From: Cladorhizidae sp. MBARI D1340-BT2
Taxonomy: Eukaryota; Porifera; Demospongiae; Poecilosclerida; Cladorhizidae
Assembly (NCBI GenBank): GCA_028752905.1
Contig: JAQNBH010000011.1
Coordinates: 18,135,909 to 18,199,908, forward strand
Reading direction: 5' to 3'
DNA length: 64,000 nt
The notes beneath the pieces are model-generated. The model was given only the letters and a program-made list of their open reading frames with translations, was not told the origin of the DNA and made no database searches. The translations under genes were made by a program, and so were the position numbers. Numbering within the stretch: position 1 is the first letter of the stretch; every line of letters begins with the position of its first letter. Positions 1-9,871 of the stretch are shown here, piece after piece.

Positions 1-950
1 CCTTGCATCATGGGGAACCACATTTCTGTGTAAGAGAGAAAATCATTCAATTTAGGCTATTTTGGGTAGTTTAGTCGGAATTTTCAACAACCTGTAAATA
101 GTTTTCACCTCATATTAGCACCGACCTATAAGATTGGACTGGATGCAATTGAGAGCTCTTTTTTTTCCCGGGAACTCCTTCTAATTAAACTGATGAAATG
201 AAAACTAAATTATACCATTAAAAAGGCGGGTGGGGGTGTGAAGGGGGGGGGGGGGGGAAGGAAGGGGATAATATTTTTCTAAAGAACATTAGAGTAATCT
301 CTTGGTGGTCAATACAATACTGAAAGTGCTATGTTAGATCATGGTCTTAGACTTGCATCACCTTACTCTCCACCACTAGCAAAGCTGTTGCTAGTAGCAA
401 GAACAATTGTACCTAAATAGAAATGTAGAACTGAAATTAGAAAGATCAGTTAATTAAAGCCATTTCCAAACAGCTTGTAGGCCTAACCTTTGACTTAAAA
501 AAAAAAATCAATTATGCCTAAGCCTACCAAATTAGGTAAAGATCCACAAACCTTTTTGTAAATACCCACCGAGACAAACATACCAGAGCAAAAACAATAC
601 CTTGCCATGCATATTTGCAGAAAGGACACCAATTATCTGGCATTGTAGATTATCAGCCAATATTTATTTCAAGACATTTTTGTAGATCACCAGGATACTA
701 CAACAATATTTATTTCAAGACATTTTTCTTTCCCAGCAAATCAGGAAATAAGGCACTGAACCAGTATACTAGCTGGCAAGTGTAGCTGAGTCAAGCAAGT
801 TCAACATGGCAGGAACAAACTTGTATTAGCTGGCTAAGTGTAGCAGGGACAAGCAAGTTCAACATAGCAAGAATAAACCAGTACTAGCTGGCTAAGTGTG
901 GCATTAGCAAGCTGGATAGCTACTTGAGTTCTTTTTGGGTGAGGGAAAGA
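1..950. repeat. Dispersed repeat family A, copy 1
   Basis: Two blocks of this stretch recur near 30 kb. Bases about 30-140 (core CAATTTAGGCTATTTT, then TGTAAATAGTTTTCACCTC) match about 30070-30140. Bases about 760-930 match about 30205-30330. The second block is itself a degenerate tandem of about 52 bp containing AAGTTCAACATGGCAGGAAC and ACCAGTACTAGCTGGCTAAG. The blocks are about 600 bp apart here but nearly touch at 30 kb, so one copy has an insertion or the other a deletion. A 15-base poly-G run lies at 243-257. No coding frame is credible. Confidence 0.7.
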
Positions 951-1459
951 GAAAGAGGGGGTGAGGAGGGAGGGATGGAAGGAAATTAGTTCTAGCAGGA
1001 TGTTGGGCCAGTAGTCCACTCCCACTGGCTAACCATGTCCCCAAAGCTTCTTTTTGGGTGGGAGGCCACACTGAGGACCCAGGGAGGGTAGAACCAGGGC
1101 AATAGGAGTTATACCTGCTGGTGGCCCAAAGGAGCCACTTATCTGCAATTGATACAATTGATACAATGTTGGAGGAACCAGATGGAATGATTTCCATGCA
1201 CTCCCAAACCTGGTTTAACTCTTTAGACCGCTTTAGCTGTTATACCCAGACGCCGTGGCTGTTTCCAACCCAATAACCACCGTTTTTTAATTAACCAAAA
1301 AACCACCGATTTTTAATCAACGCCTTTTTTGGTCAGTCAGCTGATTTATCACCAGATCTAGGCAGGATGCAAGTCGATCATTACCATTTACAGAACGCGA
1401 AGCCTAAACAAGTAAAGCAAGTAAGTTGAGTACTTTGATATTAGTTATTGGGTCAGTTT

Positions 1460-2220
1460 AGCTTGTGTATAGGCTTCTGCCAACTAGCTAGCTAGCTATG
1501 GAGAATTAGCGCTATCTCTGGGATGAACTAAAGGTTCCTAGTTACAGATACTGTGTAGTGTAGATAGGTATGCTAAGCTAGACACGCTAATTATAGGCTT
1601 CTGCCAACTAGCTAGATAGCTATGGAGTATTAGCGCTATCTCTGGGATGAACTAAAGGTTCCTAGTTACAGATGCTGTGTAGTGTAGATAGCTAAACTAG
1701 ACACAAAAAGCGCTAGCTCCTATTTAGAACTGTTGTACAGAGATAGAAACACTAGCTTGTCTATAGGCTTCTGGCATCTAGCTTGCTAGCTATGGAATAT
1801 TAGTCTCTGAGATAAACAAAGGGTTCCTAGCTACAGCTGCTGTGTAGTGTAGATAGCTATGCTAAGCTAGACACGCTAATTATAGGCTTCTGCCCAACTA
1901 GCTAGATAGCTATGGAGTATTAGCGCTATCTCTGGGATGAACTAAAGGTTCCTAGTTACAGATGCTGTGTAGTGTAGATAGCTAAGCTAGACACAATAAG
2001 CGCTGGCCATATGTTAGCTCCTTCTAGTATTTAGAACTGTTGTACAGAGATAGAAACACTAGCTTGTCTATAGGCTTCTGGCATCTAGCTAGCTAGCTAT
2101 GGAATATTAGCGCTATCTCTGAGATAAACAAAGGGTTCCTAGCTACAGCTGCTGTGTAGTGTAGATAGCTACGCTAAGCTAGATACACTAAGGGCTGGCT
2201 GTATGTTAGCTCCTATGGTC
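1460..2220. repeat. Minisatellite inside the piggyBac-like element
   Basis: At least five units start with a version of GGCTTCTGCCAACTAGCTAG, near 1467, 1590, 1766, 1886 and 2066. They run through TTAGCGCTATCTCTG, AAAGGTTCCTAG and CTGTGTAGTGTAGATAG. Units are about 120 bp, or about 175 bp when they carry an extra segment with AGAACTGTTGTACAGAGATAG. The two lengths alternate, suggesting higher-order amplification. A hairpin follows at about 2267-2320, with arms around GATATTTAGTG and CGCTAAATACC. Confidence 0.85.
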
Positions 2221-2345
2221 TGTTTTACGTAGAGAGAAACACTAAGCGCTGGCATTTTCTTCTCTCCTACTGATATTTAGTGCTCTAGCACCGCTAAATA
2301 CCAGCAGGAGCTAGGAAACTGCCAGATCATAGTTTAGCTCATGAA

Positions 2346-2666
2346 CTAACCTATCATTATTACTTCATTGTATACTTTGTGGATATCATTATAGTGATGA
2401 AGATATAGTCTGATTAGACTGCTGGAGCTGGAAGAGGTCTGGCTGACAGTTGCACTGCTGGAACTGGAAGAGATACTGCTAGCGGCATTACAAACCCTAA
2501 CACCACCTCCACCAACACCACCACTATCAACACCACCATCCACAGCACCAATAGCATCATCATCACTACCACTATAACCTTCTTCATCATATCCATCAAA
2601 ATCTTCATCACTGTCTTCAGCATCTAATAATCTTATAACATCATCTGTGTTATATCTCTCCATCAT
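2346..2666 (-). pseudogene. piggyBac transposase N-terminal fragment
   Basis: This 106-codon frame starts MMERYNTDDVIRLLDAEDSDED and continues with an acidic and glycine stretch, then serine-rich low-complexity sequence. An N-terminus predicting a short helix followed by Asp/Glu clusters is typical of piggyBac transposases. There is no DDE core, no cysteine-rich C-terminus, and the frame ends in unrelated residues. It sits about 430 bp inside the 3099 TTAA end of the enclosing element, in the orientation expected for the transposase. Alternatively it could be any acidic low-complexity ORF. The TTAA-bounded context raises the piggyBac reading. Confidence 0.55.
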
Positions 2667-2673
2667 TTGTAAC

Positions 2674-3000
2674 TCACTTCAGTGTACTTGCCTACTTCAA
2701 AGAATATCTAAAAACAAAACAGAACAGCCAACTAGCTGTATGTCAAAAGAAGAATAACAGATCTCTCAGATCAACTACGAAGTGCAGCTGTAAGAATAAG
2801 CAGCTGCGCAATAAACCAATAAACGCTAATTTAATCAATTATAACGCACTTCAATGTACTTGCCTACTTCAAAAAATATCTTTAAAAAAAACACAACAGC
2901 CAGCTAGCTATCGGTATACTTTCTCAAAAGAACAACAGATCTCTCAGATAAAATACAAAGTGCAGCTGTAAGAATAAGCAGCTATGCAACAAACGCTAAT
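2674..3000. repeat. Direct duplication of about 160 bp
   Basis: Two diverged tandem copies run about 2674-2830 and 2843-3000. Shared blocks include TGTACTTGCCTACTTCAAA, AACAGATCTCTCAGAT and GTGCAGCTGTAAGAATAAGC. They lie between the transposase fragment and the right TTAA end of the piggyBac-like element, in what would be its subterminal region. Confidence 0.8.
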
Positions 3001-3489
3001 AAAAATTTACATATTTTAGGAGTGTGTATATACGCCACCGGCGTGTGAGAGTAGATTTCAATTGGCGTGTATAGACGCCACCGGCGTTCTAAGAGTTAAA
3101 TATCAAATATTAGGGGGTAGAATTCCAACATGGAAATAAGCATATATACCTGCATAACAGGTGTGATGAGCTCAGAGCAGGTGTATTTTTTTAAAGTAAT
3201 ACACGAGAAAATTTTATTTTGTGTTAGTATAACTTTGGTGCATAATATTGTTGAAGGTTATGACAAAGTTAGAGTAGAGAAAACCTCTATATTGTGTATG
3301 TGGTAACAGTTGTAGCATATAGAACCATCACATCAAGCTTGATCTATTCCATCATAATATTGACTTGCCAGTAACTGATATTGCAGTAAAGAAAATAGAG
3401 CTCAGAGTCAATTAGGTATTTAACGTGAAAATATAGAGTACAAGTCTATAAAAACACATTTTTATCATACGTTCCCATCCCTTCCCTCA

Positions 3490-3900
3490 TAATTAATATC
3501 GTATTTCCTCAAATGGCTACTGCAGTTTCAAATAGTTTCAGGCATCCTAATGGAGTGAACATTTTCCTAGCAGGTGAATACAATTGAAGTGCATACACAA
3601 CTAATCACAAACCAGGTTGGCTCTTCCAGGTCATTGATGAGCTCGAGTCACAAACACTAGCACAAACAAATTGAATCTAGTGAGAGAAAATGGTAGGAGC
3701 TGGGCCAAAAAAGTTGGAAACCAAGTTTGCTAGTCCTCGGTCATCAACTAGTATTTCACTAGTTACCTCTTCTTCATTGTCATCGTCATCAAGGTATGCA
3801 GAAGGGTCGCTACAATCCTGACGTTCTCAACTTTCCAGCTTGGAATTATAATTAATGTGCAAATGCAGGAGATGTGCGCACATTGCGAATACTATTCGAG
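3490..3900. repeat. Dispersed repeat family B, copy 1
   Basis: This stretch matches 62985-63505 in the same orientation. Shared blocks include ATTTCCTCAAATGG, AATAGTTTCAGGCATCCTAA, a later block around TTTGCTAG and TCATCG, and a terminal block around GCACATTGCGAATAC. It lies directly 3' (minus strand) of the immunoglobulin-like exon. It may be intronic or 3' sequence that travels with members of that gene family, or an independent repeat. Confidence 0.7.
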
Positions 3901-3961
3901 GAAATAGGGTAGTAAATTAACCAGCAAACTTAGCATAACTGCATATCTCAGAGTAGCTCAC

Positions 3962-4273
3962 CATCAGTCACAAGACGTATGGTTGCTGTTGAAGCAGTTA
4001 TTCCAGCACAACGCAAGATCTTCCCATCTGTAGCTGGAGTGGCTATGAAGCTAATGTTCGATGAGGTTAGAGTGTCACTTTGGGATATCAGAGTCACTGA
4101 GAATTCAACTCCATTCATATGTGTGGTAGTAGCACCTACAGTGTCCTCAACACTCAAGGCTACCACACGTGAATCATCATATTCCCACACCATTGAATCA
4201 CCATCTCTGCTGCAACTGGCAGTGGCTGTGTCCCCAGAACACACTTCATCAGGAAATATAAGCACACTGGCAG
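3962..4273 (-). CDS. Immunoglobulin-like domain exon (single exon of a larger gene)
   Basis: The exon is open throughout and encodes about 104 residues of one Ig-like fold. The first core cysteine is in TASCSRD, a core tryptophan in MVWEYD, strand-like VEFSVTLI, and the second core cysteine in ILRCAG. It is bounded by good splice sites. An acceptor (TTGCAG) precedes 4273 on the minus strand, and a GTGAGC donor follows 3962. Both boundaries are phase 1, so the exon is symmetric, as is usual for shuffled extracellular Ig modules. Hydrophobic residues coded just upstream of the acceptor look intronic rather than a signal peptide. No neighbouring exons were recognised, so the full protein (adhesion molecule or immune-type receptor) is unknown. 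A decayed copy lies at 45715-45947. Confidence 0.65.
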
Positions 4274-4319
4274 CTGCAATAATTACATAGAGAATGTTAT
4301 CATTCATGAACATATTAAC

Positions 4320-6000
4320 AAAATAAAAATAATATTTTTAAATTTTATTCCATTAGAATCAACAATGCACCAGCAAGAGTCAAGTGTCTTCTTCACTTGA
4401 GGGCTCTATCAGGTAAGCAGATGCACTGTTGTTGTTGGCTTGTCTAGCATCATTAAAAGTAAGCATAGGACTTGGAGCGTGTTTTTTGTTTTGATTTTGA
4501 TTTCTCCAGCATGCTAGCTTTTTAGCCGAAGACCAAAGCAGTCATTTCAGCATTTAGCTAGCTAACATCTTGACCAAGTAAGCTCTAGTACAGCAGGCAA
4601 TAGTGTTTATGTCAGAACTCTTCCATTTGCTGCTGTCAGGTACTTGTATAACTATCTGCAGGCCTGCTCACTTTTTGGGGTTATTTCTGAGCTGTTAACA
4701 ATGACGCTTCCCTCTGTAAAGCTCACCATTCCAGCAACTGCAGTGTATTTCTAACAGAGTAGGATTAGATAAGTCTTACTAGCAAATACTTTGAGTTAGA
4801 AATCATCAAGGGAGCTGTAGTTACCGAGTTGGGTTTTTTGACCTGTGTATATCCAGTACCATCAGAAACATGTAAAACATATGCAGAAATAAATATAACT
4901 AAATCTAAAGGAATTTAAAAGATGGCCAACAACAGCAAAATTGCAACTGCTGCTTTTGGTGAGTGAGAAAAAGTGAGAGAGCTCAGCCTTCACTGCAGAC
5001 GAGCACACTCTGCTAACCAAATGGTGCACAGTTCCCCCCAACTATGAAATATTGTTTATTAGCGCCCGAACAGTGTTTTTCATATACACAAGGCTGGCCA
5101 TTCCAAAGGTAAGGAATGCTACTAATTTAGATCAGTCTGGATGACACAGTAAAAGTGATTAGCCAGCTTTTGAAGTAAAAATTGATCATATATCTGTTTT
5201 AAAGTTAGTATCCACATTTAGATAATGAGGTATTGAAAATTTCCCTCTAAGGACTATAAAAAATTTTATATTGGGAAGAAATGACTCCCCCCCCCCCCCC
5301 CCCCCCAAAAAAAATTGAGTGGCCACACAAAACATTATGACTGTTAAAGTCTTCTCCATTGCTAGTTTGAAGTATAAGTGGACTTCCAGTTTATGTATAT
5401 ATCACTCATGGCTATGTCAGCTAAAATGAACACTCTATTGGAATGACTTTACAAAAGGAAAACTACAACAAGTTGGATGACCATCTACAATTTAAGATCA
5501 TGCATTCTCAGGCATTAAACATATTATATATTGGTATTAAGTGGTAAAGGGTCATCAGAGAGGTTGAGTTCAACATGGTGCCTCTTTTTGTCAGTCATAT
5601 AAAGACATTGTGCTCTCTTGTTTCTAGTTACTCAGCTTGCAGCATGTGTGGAGGTACTGTATCTGGTTATTTGTTTGTTTGTGTCTGTGTGTTTGTTTGT
5701 GAGTGTGTGTTCATATGTGTGCATGATTGTATGTGTATTAGCAATAACTAAAAATGATGACTGGATGGATTAAATATCTGCCAGGGAACAAATTGTTCAA
5801 GGCTAATGTGAAGATCCAGGTGTGTATTTAAGGTTTTGTATGGGTGAGAATTAAGAATATCAACTCTTACCCCCTTGTGTCATTCGCTGTCCCCTTCCCC
5901 CCCCCCCCCCCAACCAAATTTCTGTATACAGCCCTGAAGACGGTTCTCAACAATGATTTCAAAATGTTTGCCAGCACGGTAAGCATAGATTACATATATT
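4320..6000. other. Non-coding stretch with poly-C runs
   Basis: No convincing coding frame. It contains a 20-base poly-C run at 5287-5306, a GT-rich microsatellite-like patch at about 5670-5740 and a 15-base poly-C run at 5897-5911. Flanking sequences of the two C runs do not match each other. Confidence 0.6.
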
Positions 6001-6007
6001 GTACATA

Positions 6008-6020
6008 CAGGGGCGGATCT
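6008..6020 (+). repeat. hAT-like terminal motif (left end)
   Basis: CAGGGGCGGATCT resembles the minus-strand motif CAGTGGCGGATCC at 12965-12977, the outer end of the hAT element there. Only one end was found here. It may mark a small non-autonomous element ending before the poly-G run at 6215-6224, or be the remote left end of a heavily invaded hAT. Confidence 0.4.
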
Positions 6021-6778
6021 AAGAATTCTTGGGGGGGGACTCTTTTATTAAAATTTAAATATACATATACAAACTGTAGAGAGAAAAATGTTAAGACTAA
6101 AAAAAATTACAATAAATAAATTGACAACAAATCCAAGTTATTATGATTATGATAAATATAAAAATTGTAAATCTGAATCATGAAGTCCAAGGGTGAATAA
6201 TTGCAGGGAAAAAAGGGGGGGGGGAAGAATTGGAAGAGAAATGCTATTGGGCACTTCCGGTGTGACGTACGTACAATTCAGCTGTAGCTAGTTTCAGAAA
6301 TGGTAAATCTGTATTACAATACATATTCACAGCAAAGGCTTGACCTAGGCTAGATATTAGTCCAAAAAAATTCACTTCCATAATACAGGGGAGTGGTTAT
6401 GCCTCGTTAAAGGGCTGTGATGGACGGACACAGAAAAATGGGAAATCATAGGGTAGGAATGTTTAAAGCCCAAACTCTGTGAAGTTACTATTGTTCTTGT
6501 CTTTATAAATGTTCATACTAAGGCATAGAAGTAATGTTTAATACCCAAAGCCTAACTGTTGAATATTGCATAATCAAATTAATCCTCATTAAACTTTGTG
6601 ATGGACGTACACAAAACCCGTGATGGACGTACAGGTGTGATTAAGGATAGTATTAATGAATTCTGAGCATTGCTAGGCCTAAGCAAGTACTTGTAAGCAT
6701 AACATAAACAGATGCTAAATGTCTTCAAACGCAACCAAACTGTCCTCGATTGCCTGCAACACTTGGTGGGTTAATGAT

Positions 6779-7740
6779 TCATACAATTTTGTTTCTTGAG
6801 TAGAAGATTTTGTCTTCAGGTCTCGGCCACTTCCAAGCATTAGCACTTCTATGCATGACGTTTACTTCAACATCAGAATCCTCTATACAGGTCACCTTCC
6901 CTGGAAACTCTTCACCATCATACTCCATAACAACCCACAATCCAATTGTCAAGTTCAGTGCTGGTAGCTGAGGCTGGGCATCGTCTTCGATTGGACAATC
7001 CTGTTCAATTGTTGAATTGGTCGGAGGAGTGACATCATTGGTGTTGCGAATTCGACAAACTGAGATGTGGCAAAAAAATTCCATCTGATAGACATGTCAT
7101 GGTCTTGCTCCCAGTAGTGGAGATTTGAAAAGAGGAACCTCTGCTTAAACTGATAAGTTGGCCCATCGCTGAAAACATTGACATTTTCTATGCTTGGGAA
7201 TTTTTCTCGGAGACTTCGGAAAATATACTGTGACATGAAAACGAAAATGCTGTATTTCGTGTGTCATCTGAAATTACTACCGTACTGAAATTGGTGACAT
7301 TGTTGATCCAAGTGTGAGTGGTGAAGATCGTTGCCTGAGCGTGGTGCCAGTGGGCTGCTTGTACTTCTTTCTCTGTGCTGCAATCGTCGCATTTTCAGAG
7401 AAATCGACTTGCAAAACAATGGATTTACATCACATGAGTTCTTCAAGGAGTCAAACGAAGCTGCTTGCTCTCTCTTCACAAAGGTATGGAGTAGGAAGGT
7501 ACTCAGCGGTTTCTTCAGCTCATTAAAAACTGCATCTACTGTATTAGTCATGTCTACCTTCTCAATTGGGCTATCCGTAGACTTCCACTGGTGGCCACTG
7601 ACCTGCTTTGTGGTGCAAACTCATCAATCAGATCCACACATGTTGAGCATTCTCGTGTCATGCACTTCTTGGAAGTGGCGTCACAGGTCACTTGCTCAAT
7701 GAAGGACGAAACAGGAACACACTTCCCAAGGTCTTGCACT
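6779..7740 (-). pseudogene. Transposase-like relic with FSDGP motif (multi-copy family)
   Basis: Minus-strand pieces in order: a cysteine-rich segment with CDATSKKCMTRECSTC (about 7554-7739); FVKREQAASFDSLKN (about 7440-7500); an acidic block VDFSENATIAAQ recoverable in another frame (about 7395); HWHHAQATIFT (about 7340); MSQYIFRSLREKFPS with NVFSDGPTYQFKQRF (about 7130-7236); and a C-terminal block GLWVVMEYDGEEFPG ending WKWPRPEDKIFY (6779-6960). Sequence is missing after NFFATS, where the frame jumps to unrelated residues, and several frameshifts separate the blocks. The spacing of the aspartates in VDFSEN and FSDGP recalls an RNase H-fold DDE enzyme, but that is inference. I recognise the pattern as a repetitive invertebrate and fish protein family without a firm superfamily name. 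Confidence 0.55.
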
Positions 7741-8023
7741 CCCCAGCTGTTCTAGTAAAGTCGAGCCAAACATTGCTGCATCTAACTTCCCCACTCCCCA
7801 GCTTCCCTACTAGTGTTTACAGCAGGGATGTAGATTCATATTCACCAGTTCTTCCCTAAAAGGGATGCCTGTAGCACACAGAGAGGAACCTATAGCGAAC
7901 TATGTACTTCTTAACAGATCTTGTAAATTCCTGTTGCAGGCTAGATAGTGTATGTATTTGGGGAATGACTAGCTATAATTCAAGCCTACCTTCCTGGCTA
8001 CAGGCTCAGGCAGCTTTGTTTCT

Positions 8024-8335
8024 TTACACCCTAACCTCTAACCATAGTCATTGTCCAAGCCATTACCCAGGTCGTGGTCCATGCCTAATCCTAGTCATGG
8101 TCCAAGCCCTAACCTGTACAAGTCAATGTCCAAGCACTAACTCGAGTCATTAGTCAATGTCCAACACCTAACCCTACCCTTTGTCCAAGCCCTAACCCGG
8201 TCAAGGTCCAACACCTAACCCTAGCCTTTTTCCAAGCCCAACCCTGATCAATGTCCAACCGAGCGTTTGTCCAACCCTAAGCTCATGGTAAGCACTAAAC
8301 CTATATCCTTTGTCCAAGCCCTAACCTTGTCAGCT
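8024..8335. repeat. Degenerate minisatellite of about 40 bp units
   Basis: Repeating text of the form GTCCAAGCCCTAACC, alternating with GTCAATGTCCAACACCTAACC, about eight imperfect units. Many units contain CCTAACC, which gives a superficial telomere-like look, but the period is about 40 bp rather than 6. Confidence 0.75.
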
Positions 8336-8339
8336 GTAT

Positions 8340-9240
8340 GATGGTGACAATCAGTCTAGTCAGTTTAGAATGTTCTAGAAAATGTAAGGTAGCAAACTAT
8401 AAGAATTAGTGCTGTAGCCATTCTAACTTTTCTGAAGATCGAATTATCAATGGCAGAAAGACAAAGAAAAGGGCAAAGATTAAGGCTGTACAATAACAAA
8501 CAATGTCTAGATGGGAATTTGTTAAGCTGTGACGTACATACGTGATGGACGTACAAGAACCTTGTACATACGTCACAGATTTTTCCGTAAGTCATGGGGG
8601 TGTGGCCTTTCCATTAAGGGTGGAAGTTATGCCTAATAGAAAACTAAAAGAGAATATGAAATAGTTTTAGTTAATACTTTAATATCACTGAAATAATTAA
8701 TAAAGATGCACATATTTGTGACGTACGTACGGCATCAATTATATCCCGAAACCACAAACCATAAAATATTAATTAGTGGGCCAAAAAAATCCATTGAATC
8801 TACTTAAAAATTATAAATATGATCCAAATACACTTAATTTGGAGCAAAACTCAATTCCCAACTGTAGGAGGTGTCTGATCTAAAACAGAACAAAGCTTCT
8901 GTCATAATCTGTTACTATGGCAATTACATAAAAACGAGCATATCTCGTTACCCATTTGTCATATTGGGTTAAAAATTGCAGAATATGAAACTTCAATATT
9001 AGAGCATAATTATTCAAAACCCATTTAGAAATGTTGAACACTTGGTTGACATTTTCCCGGAATTGCCCTATTAATACATTATGTACATACTTATAAAGCT
9101 TTAATCTTGCTATTGCTGAGCCTGTTAAGGCCATCACATATTATATATTACAGCATAGTGTGGAACTATTTAGTAGCTAAACTAATAACAATCTATATTA
9201 AAAAATCAACTAATAAAAATTATCCACAATATTAAGTTAC
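8340..9240. other. No gene seen; contains GACGTAC motifs
   Basis: AT-rich sequence with no credible frame. An imperfect inverted repeat lies at about 8528-8580 (ACGTACAAG / CTTGTACAT arms), and GTGACGTACGTAC lies at about 8709-8722. The same core motifs occur at 6261-6274, 6600 and 6619, on the other side of the FSDGP relic. Confidence 0.5.
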
Positions 9241-9254
9241 GAGTGTCCCACTGC

Positions 9255-9868
9255 TCAAGGGGAGGGGGGGAATGGAGGGGACCAAAGATCATTCCTCAGC
9301 TCATCATACAACAGTTCCTTTCTCCTCTGCCACCACTTCCCTACCCAGTACATAACACACTCGCCCACCTCCTCCATCACTACATCACTTATTCCCTTCA
9401 AATCTTTCCCCGAAAGCAATGTCACCTTTCCATCCTCACCCACTCTTCTAAATTCATCCAGCCACTGTCCTGCCCCTACAATTCTGTGCACCTCATCCAT
9501 CAGTACCAGCCGATCCATCTAAAATTCCCCGCATATCACCAAGAAATGTTCCACATCCTCCCCTGCTACTATCACACATTATACACCTCTCATCCCTAAC
9601 TATCCCACATCCCTTCTTGCAGTCCTCAAGTCGAAATTGTAACCGCACACCTTCCTGACCATGCATGGGCCTCACATACCTCTCCACCCCTGCACCATTC
9701 CTTGCTGATTTATAAAAATTCAGCGTACTCATTCCGTTTACTTCCTCCTCCCAGTCCTTCTCATTTCTCACCTTCACTTTCCCCTTCCATTTGCGCACTG
9801 ACCCAACCTCGTTGTTTATCTCGTACCTTCTCCTCAAGATCTCATATTCTTCCCACCATCCAATTCCT
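9255..9868 (-). pseudogene. Non-LTR retrotransposon (LINE) C-terminal tail
   Basis: The minus strand encodes WKGKVKVRNEKDWEEEVNG, then STLNFYKS, then RLQFRL, then a zinc-type cluster. The first CxxC is in ERCIMC. After a frameshift the frame continues EDVEHFLVIC, giving a CxxC...H...C arrangement like the zinc domain after LINE reverse transcriptases. The rest (MDRLVLMDEVHRIVG ... WWQRRKELLY) is helical and charged. One frameshift and one in-frame stop break it. The 5' end meets the stop codon region of the hAT relic at about 9870, so this is a 5'-truncated insertion. A related tail lies at 50335-50620. Confidence 0.6.
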
Positions 9869-9871
9869 CCA

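Larger units (their letters stand above)
1215..3099 (-). mobile_element. piggyBac-like element, internally deleted and repeat-filled
   Basis: Both ends are TTAA followed by a matching short inverted repeat. The left end reads TTAACTCTTTAGACCGC from 1215. The right end, on the minus strand from 3099, reads TTAACTCTTAGAACGCC. TTAA target sites are the hallmark of the piggyBac superfamily. The only transposase-like coding left is an acidic N-terminal fragment at 2346-2666 on the minus strand, where a piggyBac ORF would start relative to the 3099 end. The catalytic core is absent. Most of the interior is a minisatellite (1460-2220) and a direct duplication (2674-3000). The element is therefore non-autonomous. 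The family call rests on TTAA ends plus the acidic N-terminus. Confidence 0.65.

Noticed and set aside
7314..7702. Plus-strand frames of 70 and 123 codons
   Set aside because: Antisense to the FSDGP transposase-like relic; no motifs of their own.
8024..8335. Interstitial telomere
   Set aside because: CCTAACC recurs with a period of about 40 bp, not 6; a minisatellite explains it.
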